Assembly (NCBI GenBank): GCA_950295325.1 | Contig: OX485803.1 | Location: 49,987,554-50,051,553, forward strand | Length of the DNA stretch: 64,000 bases | From: Polytrichum commune | Lineage: Eukaryota > Streptophyta > Polytrichopsida > Polytrichales > Polytrichaceae | Reading direction: 5' to 3' | Part shown: one piece after another, positions 23,286 through 36,640 of the stretch | Numbering within the stretch: position 1 is the first letter of the stretch | Layout of the letters: every line of letters begins with the position of its first letter | Position numbers and translations under genes: made by a program | Notes under the pieces: model-generated | Database searches by the model: none | Told to the model about the DNA's origin: nothing | Seen by the model: only the letters and a program-made list of their open reading frames with translations

Positions 23286-25819
23286 TGCATTCAATAATAT
23301 ACATGGAATCCATATCTTATGAATAAATGTAATATCTATATGTGCTAAATAACCAGAAATAAATAAAAAATCTTCATGGACCTTTTGAATGACAAAGAAG
23401 TGACACAACTCCCATGTATGGAAGAAAGACAGTGAACAATGTTCATCCTTGTTGGCCTCAACACAAAAGATTTTTCTAAGTCATGGGGCCCATGTCAAAG
23501 TACCCCTACCTCCTTGTAGTGTAAGTTAGGTTTTCAATTGAGTTGCCTCCCTTGACAAGGAAGATCCACAAGCCCCTCACACGGAGCACTAGCTTGCTAG
23601 AATCCCTCTCTCTCTCTCTCTCTCAAAAGCACTCGTGAGGAGGCTTTGGTTGGAGTGGATCTCCCACGGCCTTTGCCAAGTTGGGGGAGGAACGATTCCC
23701 ACCACTTTGCATACGTGACTTAGGATTCACGGTGCCCATGTTAAACATATGCCCAATAAAAAGCATCTCCCCAAGCCCAACATGATGTCCAAACTCACTC
23801 AAGTGGCTCAAATAAAGGAATAGACGAACTCCCATGAGCTAGTTAACCACGAGAATCTACTCCAACAAACGGCATTGAGCCAAGACAATATGCCATCGTA
23901 ACACCTGCCCTTGAGATACACAACATTGACAATCAAAACGCCTACTCCTCCTCAAACAGGCCGTAGCACCCTTATCATTTGTTACTAGTAGGGACCACCT
24001 CCCATAGGAGGAAGTACACTACATACAATATTCTATTGTCACTTATTATTTGAAAGTACTTTATGCTATATCTATTTAATGTATATCTCATATTTTACCA
24101 ACAAATGTCAAATTGGTTGTTTGGACATTAAAGAGCATTAACAATGTTACTTGGTAAAAAAATTGCATCGATAGTAAAAATATATAGCATCGTGTAACTC
24201 CAAATGGTAAATAGCACTAAATATCATCTTTAGTGTAGCATTGTCCCATAACTCTGCTTAATAAACATGTCCCGGGTTCACACATGAGCTCGCGGCTACG
24301 ATCAAGGTGAAGTGTCTCTCATTCATGCCAACCCCAAACGTTCTTGGTGACCTCTCTCTCTCTCTCTCTCTCTCCCCCCAACCATTTACTTTAACTTGAT
24401 TTCACTATGTAGACTAATTTGGGGTTTGTGATGCTCCATTGATGGGTCCATACTTTCTTTCTTTTTTCTGTTATATAGATCCAAATTATAAGAAGTCCTA
24501 ATGTTTTCACCTTCGACTTACATGGGTGACATGAATCCTTGGCCACGTTTATATGGTAAGTAATCATATGTGATGCAACTCACTTGCGTTTATTTTTTGA
24601 AACCATGGTGCTAGTTTATCTATTATAATAGTAGCTTGCAACAAAACATATTTCTTACCGACAACACAAAACTTCTCTCTCGATTTTCTATGGAACTATA
24701 GGTTTGAATCGAGAGGTTCTATACTTTGGTGCTTGGTGGCTCAAACACCAAAGTTCATATTAACCGTTCAATACCCAAGTGTCCACAAATGACCACATGT
24801 TTGGTGATTTTGGGGTCAATTGAGGTACTTCATCAACTCCAACAAATAAGGAAAGTTGGGAGGACATGCTTCCAGATGGCACCAATCTATTGCATAGGAT
24901 TTTATAGCGTTCAAAGTTAATGTGTTATTTTCCTTAAAAAAATGTGTTATTTAACCATTTGTGAATGCTTTTGGTATGAATATGTATCTCTTTTGGACGA
25001 ATATATCATATAATGAGGTAGAAGTATGCAATGGTTCTTAACTCAATACGTTCAAAGTATTCACTGGTGTTTTTTTTTTAAAATTTTGTGTTAACTTTTA
25101 GAACAAAGGAGGCATGTGGCCACTTTGTTGATTTATCCATCAAGCAAAGAAAATATTTCACAGGCGCGAATCGAACTGCCAACCACTCCATTCGGTTTTG
25201 GGTACCTCTTAAATACCATCTAGTAGTTTTGGGTCATCTCATACCTATTCACCGTTGTGACCGAGGAAGAGCGATGACACACTATACTATCTACCCTTGT
25301 GAACGACTGTATGTGACCTTTACGCAAAGCAACGCCTCTTGAGACATTCAAATTGCAAAGCAATGCCTCTTGAAACATCAAAGCAGGCGGAAACGGAGGA
25401 ATCCAAATGCACAGACATTAGGTGAACTTCAAACAATTCCATCAGACTTACGCTCATCCCATTATCCATTTACTCTTCTTTTACTCACGTTGTAGTCTTT
25501 TCGTGGGTATGGCCCAAATGACATCTTGCACGTTTTCAATATGATATTCAAATCATTGACATCTGAAAAGTGGATTTTTTGGCGGAATGTGGACTATTTC
25601 CATCTGCATGGCTAGATGTCCGGTGACACTCCATGATTGCATCTTTAAAATGTTGAATGTCGAATCCTTTATTATTGGTCCGAGATGATCCTAAATTACC
25701 GGATGATACTGGAGAGGTACCCAAACTAAATGGAGTGATTGGCGGTTTGATTTTTGGTCATGAAATCGTTTGTCTACTTGATGGAAAATAAGTGAGGTGG
25801 TCAAGCGCCTCATGCGTTC

Positions 25820-25885
25820 CAATAATAAATAAATAAATATTATTATTATTATTATAATTGTCGTTGTTGTTGTTGTTGTTGTTGT
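25820..25885. repeat. Compound microsatellite
   Basis: AATA/ATT units pass directly into about seven GTT units. Likely length-variable; no function indicated. Confidence 0.8.
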
Positions 25886-28230
25886 TACTATTATTTAAAG
25901 GCTTGGGCATTTATGGATTAAATACCATGCTTGGTGTACTTATATTGTATGTCACATAACCTATAAGTGCATTCCATCGTGCAAACATCATATGACCTTG
26001 ATATGCAATGAAGTCATTCAATGGACTCATCAACTTGAAGCTAACGACATGTTTTGGGAGTGATTTCAAACAAGTTGATTTCATTTGGAGGCATTAAATG
26101 CATGTTTTCTTTTTTACTAAGAGTTTGTGATAACCATGTAAGTTGAAGGTGAAAATGTTGGGAATTCCTTATCGATTGGTTAGTTGTTTTCTTCGCCAAT
26201 TTGACCCCATACTTTAGAATAATACCCTAAATTAATATAGTGAGATTAACTTAGAATTGGATAGTCAATCATAAACCTAGAGAATAGGTGTTTATCAATT
26301 GCCCTCACATGGTTGTCACTAAACCAAAGTTGGGTATTTCTATGTGTTGTACTCCAACATTGTACAACTTATACTATATTACAACACACGATTAGAACAT
26401 TTTTCATTGTTGTGTCCTAAATTTCCGAAATCAATATTGTAGCTCTCTAGCAGCTTGGGCACCATTTTTCTTGATAATTGATTAAAGTGTGAAAGTAAGT
26501 TAGGCAACCCAAAAATAATATTATGAAATTGGGTAGATTCAAAAAGTATTTTAAATTAAGTTAGACATTTGTCAAGGTTACTTTTATAATTCATGGATGG
26601 TTTTCCTAATTTCATCTATGGCAGCTACGATTAACCTAGAAACTTCCCTTAACCAACCTTCCTTACTCTAAAGTTTGTCTTTTAATTGTATGTCAGGGTA
26701 TGATGCCGCGTGAAGATGTTGTCAAAGTTATTTGATGTTACTTTGTTGGATTCCAGTGAATGTCACTTGCATTGTTTTGATTTTAGACACTCTTTGAATG
26801 GTTTTTTTTTTTACACTCAACAAAATGAATTTCCCATAAATTTGAGCACCTTTAGAATCAATGATTTTTTGCCCAAGCTGCTAGAGAGCACCAATATGAA
26901 GTGCTCCATATTGTTGATCGAATATAAAGGACATCAACACGGATGATTGGTGTGGTTCATCTTGATGGCTTTGGAGGAGTAAAGGCGGTCAAATTTTGCT
27001 AGTAAAGAGGGGGGGAAACTGCCTATTGTGTTTCGTTTTCTATTCACAACTTGGGGAACCTTGTGGTCTTCCTTTAATTTGTTGGGAGTAGAGTAGCCGT
27101 AAAGCAAACGTAGCCCAAGCAATTTGTAGAAGAGCTTTGGTGGAGTGAAGTTGGTTGATGTTGGTAAACAAGGGACACAAGGAAGCTTGGTTTTAGAAAC
27201 TCGTTGTCCTTGTCTCCTCACGCCCCACTTTGTTGACTAACAATGCCGGAACGATATTTGGACTAGATTGTTGTAGCACTGGATTTTATTTTATTTTATT
27301 AAAAGAAATTACGTTGTTATATGTGTGTGCATTGTGTGTGTGTATATGTTAGTTTTCAGTATTTAAAATTTATGATGAAATTTTCAATGCTAATGTCAGT
27401 TCTTGGGAAAACTCATATGATTATAGGTCATGGGGAATACATGATCATGCCAATTATGTTTTGGAAATACATTTGAAAACAAGGCACACTTTGTGTTGGA
27501 GTGTCCCTTCTACAATTCCATTTTTCCCTACTCCATATCGTAGTAATAGGTAGTTTCAAATATTTATTCCAATTGGATCCTCGAGTTCATATAGGTCTTT
27601 TCCATCTTACTACGGCCATTTGCACTCTGTTACTCTACAAAATGAACTCTTTGGACACCATCTTGATGTACTTCTAGTTCCATAAGGCTTTTACCCTCTT
27701 CGATTTTCAAAACCAATTTCATTTCATTGGAATCAAACGTGAGCACTCCACACCAACCCACATTTTTAAGGCACAAAAACAACGTATTATAAAATCCACA
27801 AACAAACATAATATATATAGAATTTGGTTGTTTTAATGGATGAAATCACACAATGGCATGAATGTGTGCACAACGGGATGAAGTGACATTTCTTGGCTAG
27901 ATACCTAAGTGCACCGAACTCAACTCCACGGCCGAATAATGTTATGTACCAAATAGACAAATTATGGGTTTTTTAAAAAAAATTTAAAATTTTGTATGAT
28001 TTGAATCATGCTATGTGCATGTGGAAAGTCAAGAATAGTCTCACCTACTTCTTCTTCTTTGTTGCCTTTACTACCAGCCAAGTCTTTGGTGGTAGCTACC
28101 ACCTCAATGAGTTGACTTCACCAATGCAACCACCGAATTCCTACTACAGCCCCGTTCACACACGCGACGAGTGCATGCCCACACCTTGTGACCTTGGGAA
28201 GTCCACGTTACATACGGTTCTCCCTCTTTA

Positions 28231-28796
28231 GGGCCACTTCACACATGAGCCAAGAGCCGTGACCTTGTAATGGTGAGGACCCTTGACTCTCATCCAAAGG
28301 CCGTACCATGGGTGTTGGGAAAGCCATTTTATGTAGTCTTGGGCCCTCAAGCATAGTGTGAAGTGAGAATGAACCATGTTGCGGGACCATTGCATATTTT
28401 GTTGGCGGAAAAAGAGGGTAGGATTTGGTTTAATGTAATATGTCTCCAAGTTTATTAATTTAAGATAATTACTTGGTGGTGTTTGTCTGTCCTGGAATCT
28501 GCCATGCAGTCTGTCCTGCTGGAAAAAATATTAAAAAAATCATGGTCTCCCAAAATTTGCGTCAAGCCCACCTCTTGGAGGTGGGTCTGATGCAAATTCC
28601 GGTAGACCATGCACCCTTATCCACAACCAGCCATGTAGGACTCCATGTAGACTTTTCATCCACAAACTTTTCTTTGGGCCTTTAGGCCTTCACCTCCTAG
28701 TGTGAAGTGAACTTGGACGGTCTCCGCCTTTTCGACCAATGAGAGCTCTTACATTGCCATGGTCAAAGGTCTTCAGCCTTGTGTATGAAGTGGCCC
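28231..28796. mobile_element. Tourist-like MITE, copy A
   Basis: A 566-bp element with inverted ends GGGCCACTTCACACATGAG at left and ATGAAGTGGCCC at right, flanked by TTA on both sides (28228-28230 and 28797-28799). A 3-bp TTA/TAA duplication and no transposase indicate a non-autonomous PIF/Harbinger (Tourist-like) element. The body aligns with the elements at 58783-59144 and 62118-62619, for example around AGTGTGAAGTGAACTTGGACGG and CCATGTAGACTTTTCATCC. It has no coding capacity. Confidence 0.8.
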
Positions 28797-31700
28797 TTAG
28801 TATGACACGTTTGGGAAACACACAAAAAAGTTGTATTATCGAGATGTCGTCTTCTCATTGATATGACAAATGGCGTAAAGTTGTCTTATTATCAAGGGAA
28901 TACGAAAACATAAGTAATATGAGCTAAACAATAGATATAAACAACGAGTTTAAGCAATATAGATGGTATGGAATAGTAATTTATAACTTCAAACAAATAT
29001 AAATATTCTCAAGAGCTCTTGAAATAGGAGTCCAAAGATCTATGGTGTTGCCTACCCAAGTTAGCAACTGTCATCTTATCTAAATTCCCTACTAACTTTT
29101 GAAAACTAATCATTTCATCAACAACAAAATGTAAAGAGTTCTCTAATAAGAAACTAGACAACAATGATGCATGACGTTTAGCATCAAGATACTGGTGATA
29201 CTATATCACCTGTGTACAAGACAAAGTACTAGGCAAGAGGCCACTCTAACTCTAACCATGCCCATTCTACACTAGTAATTCTAATACTCATTAAGTTCCC
29301 AATGATAAGTGAAGTTCCCAAGTAGTTCCCAAGTGAGAACAAATGTATTTTAGATGTACATAACATAGATGAAAGGAATATCAGTATCAACTACCTCTTT
29401 AAGATGACAAAACATAGATTCTTGATGCCGCATTCTCGAGTGTCGAAGTCGTATGAAAAAGGGAGTTTTGGACTAAGAAGCTTGGTCACGCAAAAATGTG
29501 TCATAATATCGAGGGTGTCGTATAAATGGGTGTCATATTAACAAGGTTAGACTGTAATGGAATTCATATTCTAGTTCGAAATTAGTTGTGTTGACTCCAA
29601 TATAAACGGTGTAGGAAAGCCTGCCAATGGCCCACATAGGAGTTGGAGACAAAATACAAGCCTCGGAAAGGGGCCCAACACCGTTACCGAAGTTAAAGGC
29701 GGGGATCTAGTAAAGACATGACTCTCAAAGGGTCGTGGTTAACTCTCCCTTTTTTGGTATCATTTGGGTATCTATATTGAGGGGTTCACCTTGTTTGATA
29801 GTAGTAAGGTATGGGTGTTTGATTGATGTTTTTGTTTTCGATATCATTATGTTTTATACACCATGCAAGGACTTTCATACCTAAGCAGATTTGTCCCTAG
29901 TATCAAGATGATTCCGAGTGTTGTTGACCCAAAGAATAACCTATAAGTATACAAAGAATCTTTCACCTTGACATACCCCACCAGTACTACTGAGTTAAAA
30001 GGGGATCTACATTGATTATATCAATTGATAAAGGAGCGTTTATAGTGCGCATGGGAACTTCATGAAGGTGACACTAAATTTATTTACACCATAAACTTTA
30101 GTGCCACCAAAAGATCTAGGAAGCGTTGTTCATCACAATATTATTCATTGAAAATATTAATCATGGCAACACTATTCACTGAAAGTACTAGCATTATGCA
30201 TCATGGCGTTGTTCACTTTTGTATACAATTTCTTATATCACTCTACAAACACTTAGAGCACGCATTAATTTTCTTGAAATGTATGGTAAATGAGCACGTT
30301 TTCATGTACGGAGTATCACTTAGTAAAAAAATCAACCCTCGCTATTTTTGAGACTTGGCAAAATAGTGTGTGTTTCGGGAATTAGTACACACATACTATT
30401 AGGATAACCAATGTAGTAAAGACATGATGCTCATATGTTTGTGATTAACTCGTCTCAAGTGGGTGATTTTCAAATAATTTGATGTCTCTCATGCTAACCC
30501 CGGGGTTGAGTCAATTAAAAAGGGAAAATATACATGCTATGATATATTTAATTGCATTTTCACCTTGGGTAATAGTGGTGGGAGCCCAACTGAAAGAGGT
30601 TGGGCTTCTAGAAATAGTGTAATTTAGGTCATATATTTTGTGGGAACTTTTTTGGGGCTCTCTTTCAACTCATAATCCAAAATATAATAATGAAGTTTCC
30701 TCAAAACTTGTATCCATGCAACACAATAGGTTGCTAGAAGTGTCATGTTGGTGTGAGTGAAAAATCAACATGGAAATAATTAATGTAGGCCACTCTAGAT
30801 ATGTAATCATCGTGTATATAATTTGGCCCAAGATTACGGCTCTTAGAGACTTCCGACGATGTGCATCGTAGAGTAATAGTGAGTAACCAAGTATTAGTTC
30901 AAGGACAAAACTAGCATAAAATAAATAGTTGCTGCATCACAATTCTACAAAATTAATTGATGTGGCCCACATTAACTTCAAACTAGAGATTGGGCGTGGG
31001 TTGAAATCAATGTGGCCCACAATAATTATCATCACGAGGACTAACAAGGGTTCTAACGGGTTATTGTTGCCCCCACTAACAGTGTAATAGTGTTAGTAAC
31101 ACTATACTACGGTTTATAATTAGTATTGAACAAGACAATTAGAATTGGTGACATTAAATATCATATTTAGCGTAGTGGAGAGAGAGAGAGAGAGAGAGAG
31201 AACTTGGTAATAAGCCCACTTGTATTCTAAATCCCTAGCGTTTGGGCATGAAGAATAACAATTTTAGGGTTCGTTAAAAAGAAGGGTGAGGAGGATAAAC
31301 AACATGAATGTTGGATTGTGCTAAGTGAGAAATGAGCATTAAGTAGCGAACAACAAGAAAAAGAACAATATGTACACAACTACAAGCATATATATTTAAC
31401 ATATACAATTTTTCATAGTTGTATTGCATGCCCTATGATATCTTGAATATGATTATCATTGACATTCATAGTACGAACAATTTTCAAAATGAAACAAAAC
31501 TTATTGCAAATGATACTTAATTTTGTAATATGTCAATGATATAACACAAACATAGAGAGTGCAAAGAAGATAAAGTTGAACACAAAACATGTGTAACTCC
31601 AAGGCATAGTATAAGTAAAAAAATATTTAAGAAAGTGTGCCAATAATGAAACCTTCCGTAATTATAGTTGAACATGTGATAACAAAAAACTAATTATCAT

Positions 31701-32085
31701 TGTAAATTGTCGTGATAGATGTTGAACATGATTTGGCCTCTAACTCTTTGAAATCTAAAACCAACCAATCATAATATGTAGTTTTCTATGCATTGAAGGG
31801 GAAGGTTGAGCAATAAGAATGGAAGCCATATTCTCAACATAGATAGGGCGGCCTTGTGGGGATGACGGACTTGCTTAAAAAACTTGAATCTTCGAACCAA
31901 AAAAAAGAAGGTGCCGATGTTAGCGACATTGTGGTATCACATTGCTAGCACATGATAACATAAATATTTTATTAATGATTGATTACTCCATAAGAATTCA
32001 GAAACAATATGTATACAATATGCTTCAAGAAACAAACACAAAACCAACCATATGAAGCATTCAAAAAAGAAAAATATATTTAATC

Positions 32086-32709
32086 TTACTCACAAAGTAG
32101 ATTGATGGCCTCGCGATTAAGAATTGGAGAATCATCCAAGTCTTCAAAATTGGTATCTTTGGCAATAGCTAAAGAAGATTGTATGATCAAAGACTTCAAG
32201 ATGGGATTACAAATATCTTTGTATCTTCCAGTGCTAGGAGGTGACACTTCAAAGTACGGCAAACATGTATGAAGGGTCTTATGAATAATTATGAAGAGAA
32301 CAATCAATGAGAGCATGTTAGTTAGTATTGAGATTAAAATTTTAAAAATCAAAGTAAAAACAAACAAATTTGTACATGTGGATGTAGTGAGGTGTGCAAC
32401 AATACCTTTGGATTTTGACAAAACATCAATTAAAACTTGGAATATTAATGGATGTTTTTTCTTGTGGGCCCCTCCAATGTATGACACCATCATCTCTCAT
32501 AAGTGGAAAATAACATCCATGAAGTTGTATAACACATCATCATCCAAATCCATATCATTTTCTGAAAGATCTTCGTCAGTATTCATTTGAAAAGGCAAAT
32601 GTGTGCATTTCAATCCGGAAGTATTGCTAAAAGAGCAATAAGCAAGAGCGTTGTGAATTTGATTGTTTGCGAAACAAATGAAACGAGTATAAAATGACAA
32701 ACCGATCAA
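32086..32709 (-). pseudogene. Unrecognised exon-like blocks
   Basis: Two neighbouring minus-strand frames (32709-32497 and 32493-32086) have an amino-acid texture more protein-like than the surrounding AT-rich noise. The first contains an acidic run (NTDEDLSENDMDLDDDV). The second ends in a stretch with SPPSTGRYKDICNPILKSL, followed by CTTTGTGAGTAAG, a good donor splice site. An AAAG/GTATTG donor and a branch-like ACTAAC lie inside the second frame, suggesting an internal intron. A stop separates the two frames. This could be a decayed host gene fragment or chance. I do not recognise the protein. Confidence 0.2.
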
Positions 32710-35102
32710 AATATAATGTAAACAAACAAATATGATTCATGGAAATGAGGAAAGACGTGAAATAAAAAAGGAGACTAACCATTTTGTTTAGATTGCGAGG
32801 ATTGACTAGATGAAGTGGGTTTATACAAATCTAAGGTTCATGACCAACCTTGATATTATAATTTAAAAAAGGAAAAAAACTATTTTATCCACTTTGGATC
32901 TTAAGGATAATTTACCAACAAATCACCATGTTCATGAAAATATTGTATGCAAGCTGAAAATAAAACAATAGAAAATGAAGAAGGAGGAATTGATACTCCA
33001 AGCACAAGAAGCCCCTCTAGGATATCTATAATAATAAAATCAACTATTGGTGGTGTTTTTTGAACACTTTAAAAGTAGAATGTGCGATTTGCACCAACCT
33101 GGACAACATAAGATACAACCCATATAAAGTCAATATATTGTTGAGCAAAAAGGGTAAAATAAATAAAATAAATAAATAAAAATCTTTGGTGATTCAATAT
33201 ATGATTTGAAAGAACCGGTAAGAAAGTAACCTTTGTAAGAAATGCATTGAGGGATACGCAATGGGCTATACAAATCCCCAACAAATATTAAAATTACATT
33301 TTATGTGATCTATGGTACCAAATTCATAATTAGCACAAACTTTTGAAAGAGAAAATAAAAATAAAATCCTACCTGATGATAATAATTAGATACACACTTG
33401 AGTCTAAGTCATTTATATGAGCTCAAATCATGCCATAATAATCCATTCTACATAGATGTGTTCCAATTGAAATCATGCATATGATAAATGGATTGATTTC
33501 GTATAGGATTGTGTTTTGATAATTTCAACTAAAAACATCATTAAGTACCCTCCATATGACATCTTAAGGCCCATATTGGACTTCTCATAAGTATTAGATT
33601 AGGTCTCCAATAACACTATGTACACAAAATTGGAGGTGTTATAGAGCATATCACATTTAAAGATTGGCTTGGACCATATAATGGCTCCCGAAGTTGATAG
33701 TAAATGTTTGCTTTGCACAATCGGTCTCATTTTAGGGTTCAAACTTTTGCAATATTGTTTTAAATATAGTGGGATTTTAGTTTCCCATAAGAAACGCATT
33801 TTACATCACAATCAAGTTTGAATTCGACACATGCACCATAATCACCAACATGCGTATTCCACATAAAAGCTTAATTCACAATCACTTTGTAATCTTATGT
33901 CTTTTCGGTCCAACTACCAACTTACAATTCCATATTGTTCAAACATATGCATTCATCCTCCATCTCATACCTCGGCATCTTGTAGGCTTCCGTATCCCAA
34001 GCACACATTAGAAGATTTAAGCCAAAGTTACAGAGTCGTCGTTAGTCACGAGGTTTTTATTTTTCTCTAACCTATATTCAAACTTGAAAGTGTTGAATAT
34101 AGAAATCACTAGGTTAATATGAGAACACCAACCATATGGACGTGATTCAAGATCCAATACATAACGTCGTTTAGTGGTAGGCTCTATTAGTGGGACCTAA
34201 TGCATGTAGGCTTTGATGCTAGAATATAACCAAGCGATACTCCTTCATGTTGAATTGAGAAGCATGAATCTAAAGTGCCAATGATTTGCTTGATTTTGGG
34301 GAGATTCAACAAACACTTAGACTTTATCAGGAACACTATCCCATATCCACTAGCATAGGAAGAGAACCAAAAATCTTAACAAGCTATTGAATACTAAACA
34401 TTGTTCTACACTCCACACGACATAATTTTGGGTGTGTTGTTTTGTTACGATATTGAAATGAATCGGAGAATCATAACCTCACCACCTCAAAGGCCAAATT
34501 TGTAATGGATTAGAATAATGCTTGTACTCTTTAAATACCAATCAATTAGATTCTATTATAACTATACAAATCGTCACCGGTGTTTTTATATGTTCACTAT
34601 GTACAGGTCCAACAATGGTGGAATTGAACAGGCCCCATATATATATATGTCACGATACCGAGCCTAAACAATCCTCGAATTATTTACACCTTCTTCCAAG
34701 ATTGTGGCCTTGATTCAAGTGGCCTCCGTACTCTTTTGCAACGCGATTCTCTCCCTTGAGGCTATAAATTCTCGATAAATCTTTGGTTCTCTAGAGAAAC
34801 CCGATTCAGAGTATCAAGGGTCAGCTCGAATTAGGCAATGCTTGTGAGGTGAAATGAAGGGGTGGCGGTGCCGCGTCACCTAGGCGCTGTGAATGCCTCC
34901 CGTGTGGTCGGGTGCTAGGAAGATCTCAGCCGTCGACTGCGATCTGGCAAATCTAAAGGTTCTTGTGTTGTCCCAACTTCTAGCTTCACTTCTCTTTAGG
35001 CAGAGCTTGAAAGACTTCACACTGGATGAAACCTCCACTTCTATCCACTCACAAATCTTGGATGAAATTCAAAGTCCTTCATTAAAAGGGGCTTAGATGA
35101 TT

Positions 35103-35115
35103 GGGGGGGGGGGGG
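35103..35115. repeat. Poly-G tract
   Basis: Thirteen consecutive G bases. Similar runs of 13-18 G or C lie at 2606-2620, 4084-4097, 6203-6220, 60812-60826 and about 61214-61229. Long G runs can form quadruplexes and are also error-prone in sequencing. Confidence 0.8.
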
Positions 35116-35227
35116 TGAACTCCTACCTCTTCCTTTAGAAAGGTAGAACCAAGGGTACTAGCCATCAACTCCAAGCCCCGTTTGACGATCAACCTTAAAA
35201 TGAAATGAAATTTAACCGGTTTTATTA

Positions 35228-35323
35228 GAGCATTTGTGTGGGATTTTGAAGGTTCCCAAATGGGAACTCCATTGGGAACTTAGGGAATCCTCTAGGAACC
35301 TTCAAAATCCCACACAAATGCTC
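35228..35323. mobile_element. 96-bp perfect-arm foldback MITE
   Basis: The first 29 bases and the last 29 bases are perfect inverted copies, beginning GAGCATTTGTGTGGGATTTT. The inner part has further short inverted pairs around TTGGGAAC and its complement. It is flanked by TTA on the left and TCA on the right, which would be a 3-bp duplication with one change. The GAGCA start is shared with the Tourist-like element at 41962. Confidence 0.65.
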
Positions 35324-35565
35324 TCATACGATGGGATGAACAATCAACCCCTTCATCTTGCTAACATTGATATTTCATCCGCCAAATTGTCATCCATCAT
35401 AAAAAAAATTCTAGGTTGCGTGAGCAGTTTCGTAGGCTGGGGCTTTGTGAATGGATGGCTTGGATGTGGTATGCCCACGACCACACACCCTCCATTCACA
35501 ACACCATAGTGACATGGGTGGCAATGCAGTGGTGGTTGTAGTGGTGGTATCATCTCAGTAAATTA

Positions 35566-35811
35566 GGGAGAGAGGGAATTGTCGTATATGAGCATACTTC
35601 TCATCCATCCAACTTGAAAACTTGACCCCTTATAGGTTTGTTGTGATTTATTTCAAATGACCTTGAGTAGATAATTTCATAGTCTTTGAGGCTGATTTTG
35701 ATGTCAATTTGACTAAAAATAGCAACATATGAGAGGCATACTATTTCAAGGCTTTTACGTTGGATGGTTGAGAGGTATGCCCATATGCAATGATTCTCTC
35801 TCTCTCTCTAG
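35566..35811. repeat. Dispersed repeat family 1, complete copy with both ends
   Basis: The left end (AGGGAGAGAGGGAATTGTCG, then CTTCTCATCCATCCAAC) and right end (GTTGGATGGTTGAGAGGTA, then ATGCAATGATTCTCTC) are inverted relative to each other over about 50 imperfect bases. This is the clearest copy for defining the family's termini. About 245 bp, no coding capacity. Confidence 0.6.
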
Positions 35812-36640
35812 ATTAGTCAACCTACCCTTTTGTAAACGGGAATATATAGCATCTCCTAAATTCTTGCTTAGCCCATAGACATTGTATTCCCATTGGCCCA
35901 ACTTTGTGAATTTTGGGAATGCTAGTAGGTTGACAGCATGTTCACAGGATGTGCACCAAACACCAACACAAAGAGGTGCTAAATCGTGTAGCATTACTTA
36001 AGAGGGGGGTGTTTTTGTTATATGTCCCATGCATTCACTCTATATTAGCTATGATATTTGTGTGTCTTATGATCATAACTAATATCTTACAATACACAAG
36101 GCTTTACACAAAAATAGTTGAAGTTGCAATTCTATTTGGTCAAATATTGTTAGATATTGATAGTTCATTTTCTTATAGAGGAGTTGGAACTAATCCCTCT
36201 AAAAGTTGAATATTTAAAGGGGCACAAAACTTCAAAGGGGAAAGAACACATCTAAAAGAATGACTATGAGAACGCGTGAAAACCTATTTATTTTGTTAAA
36301 ATTTCCTTCTAACATGACGAATAGGGGGTTCGAGGGGTTTGTGTTGGTAACGTGTGAACATGCTTTTATTACTAAAAATATGTGGATGTCTATCCTCACC
36401 GTGAAACTTGACATTGGTTGGTATGTAAATAGGGTATTCCACATTACGTACCCTTTGCCTTTGTCTTGCTTTCCCCCCATACGCACTTTACAAGTTAAGG
36501 TAGAAGTGCCTAGTTACGTCGGCGAGTGACGCACTTCTGTCACCTACCTTTGGTGTCAAAATGGATAGCTACGTATTACTGCTAAATGAATACTACACTG
36601 AGAATCCTGATTAGTGAGGGAGGGCTAATAGTGAGTGTCA
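35812..36640. other. No supported gene
   Basis: AT-rich sequence between a dispersed repeat and the Gypsy remnant. No domain or structured repeat is recognised. Confidence 0.45.

Larger units (their letters stand above)
21650..28227. other. AT-rich repeat region without a supported gene
   Basis: Contains a copy of dispersed family 1 (about 22420-22665), a copy of the 17.2-kb repeat (23085-23285), CT microsatellites near 23606 and 24354, and a compound TTA/GTT microsatellite near 25820-25885. The segment near 26700-27240 has two overlapping opposite frames of under 100 residues with no recognisable domain. Confidence 0.5.
28800..35224. other. AT-rich region without a supported gene
   Basis: Mostly low-GC sequence with simple repeats such as the GA run at 31178-31201 and fragments of dispersed repeats. 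Apart from the exon-like block at 32086-32709 nothing here resembles coding sequence. Confidence 0.5.

Noticed and set aside
25145-25250. Possible tRNA or tRNA-derived SINE on the minus strand
   Set aside because: A GTTCGATTC B-box-like core is present, but I cannot fold a D arm, an anticodon arm and an acceptor stem around it and no convincing A box lies at the right distance.
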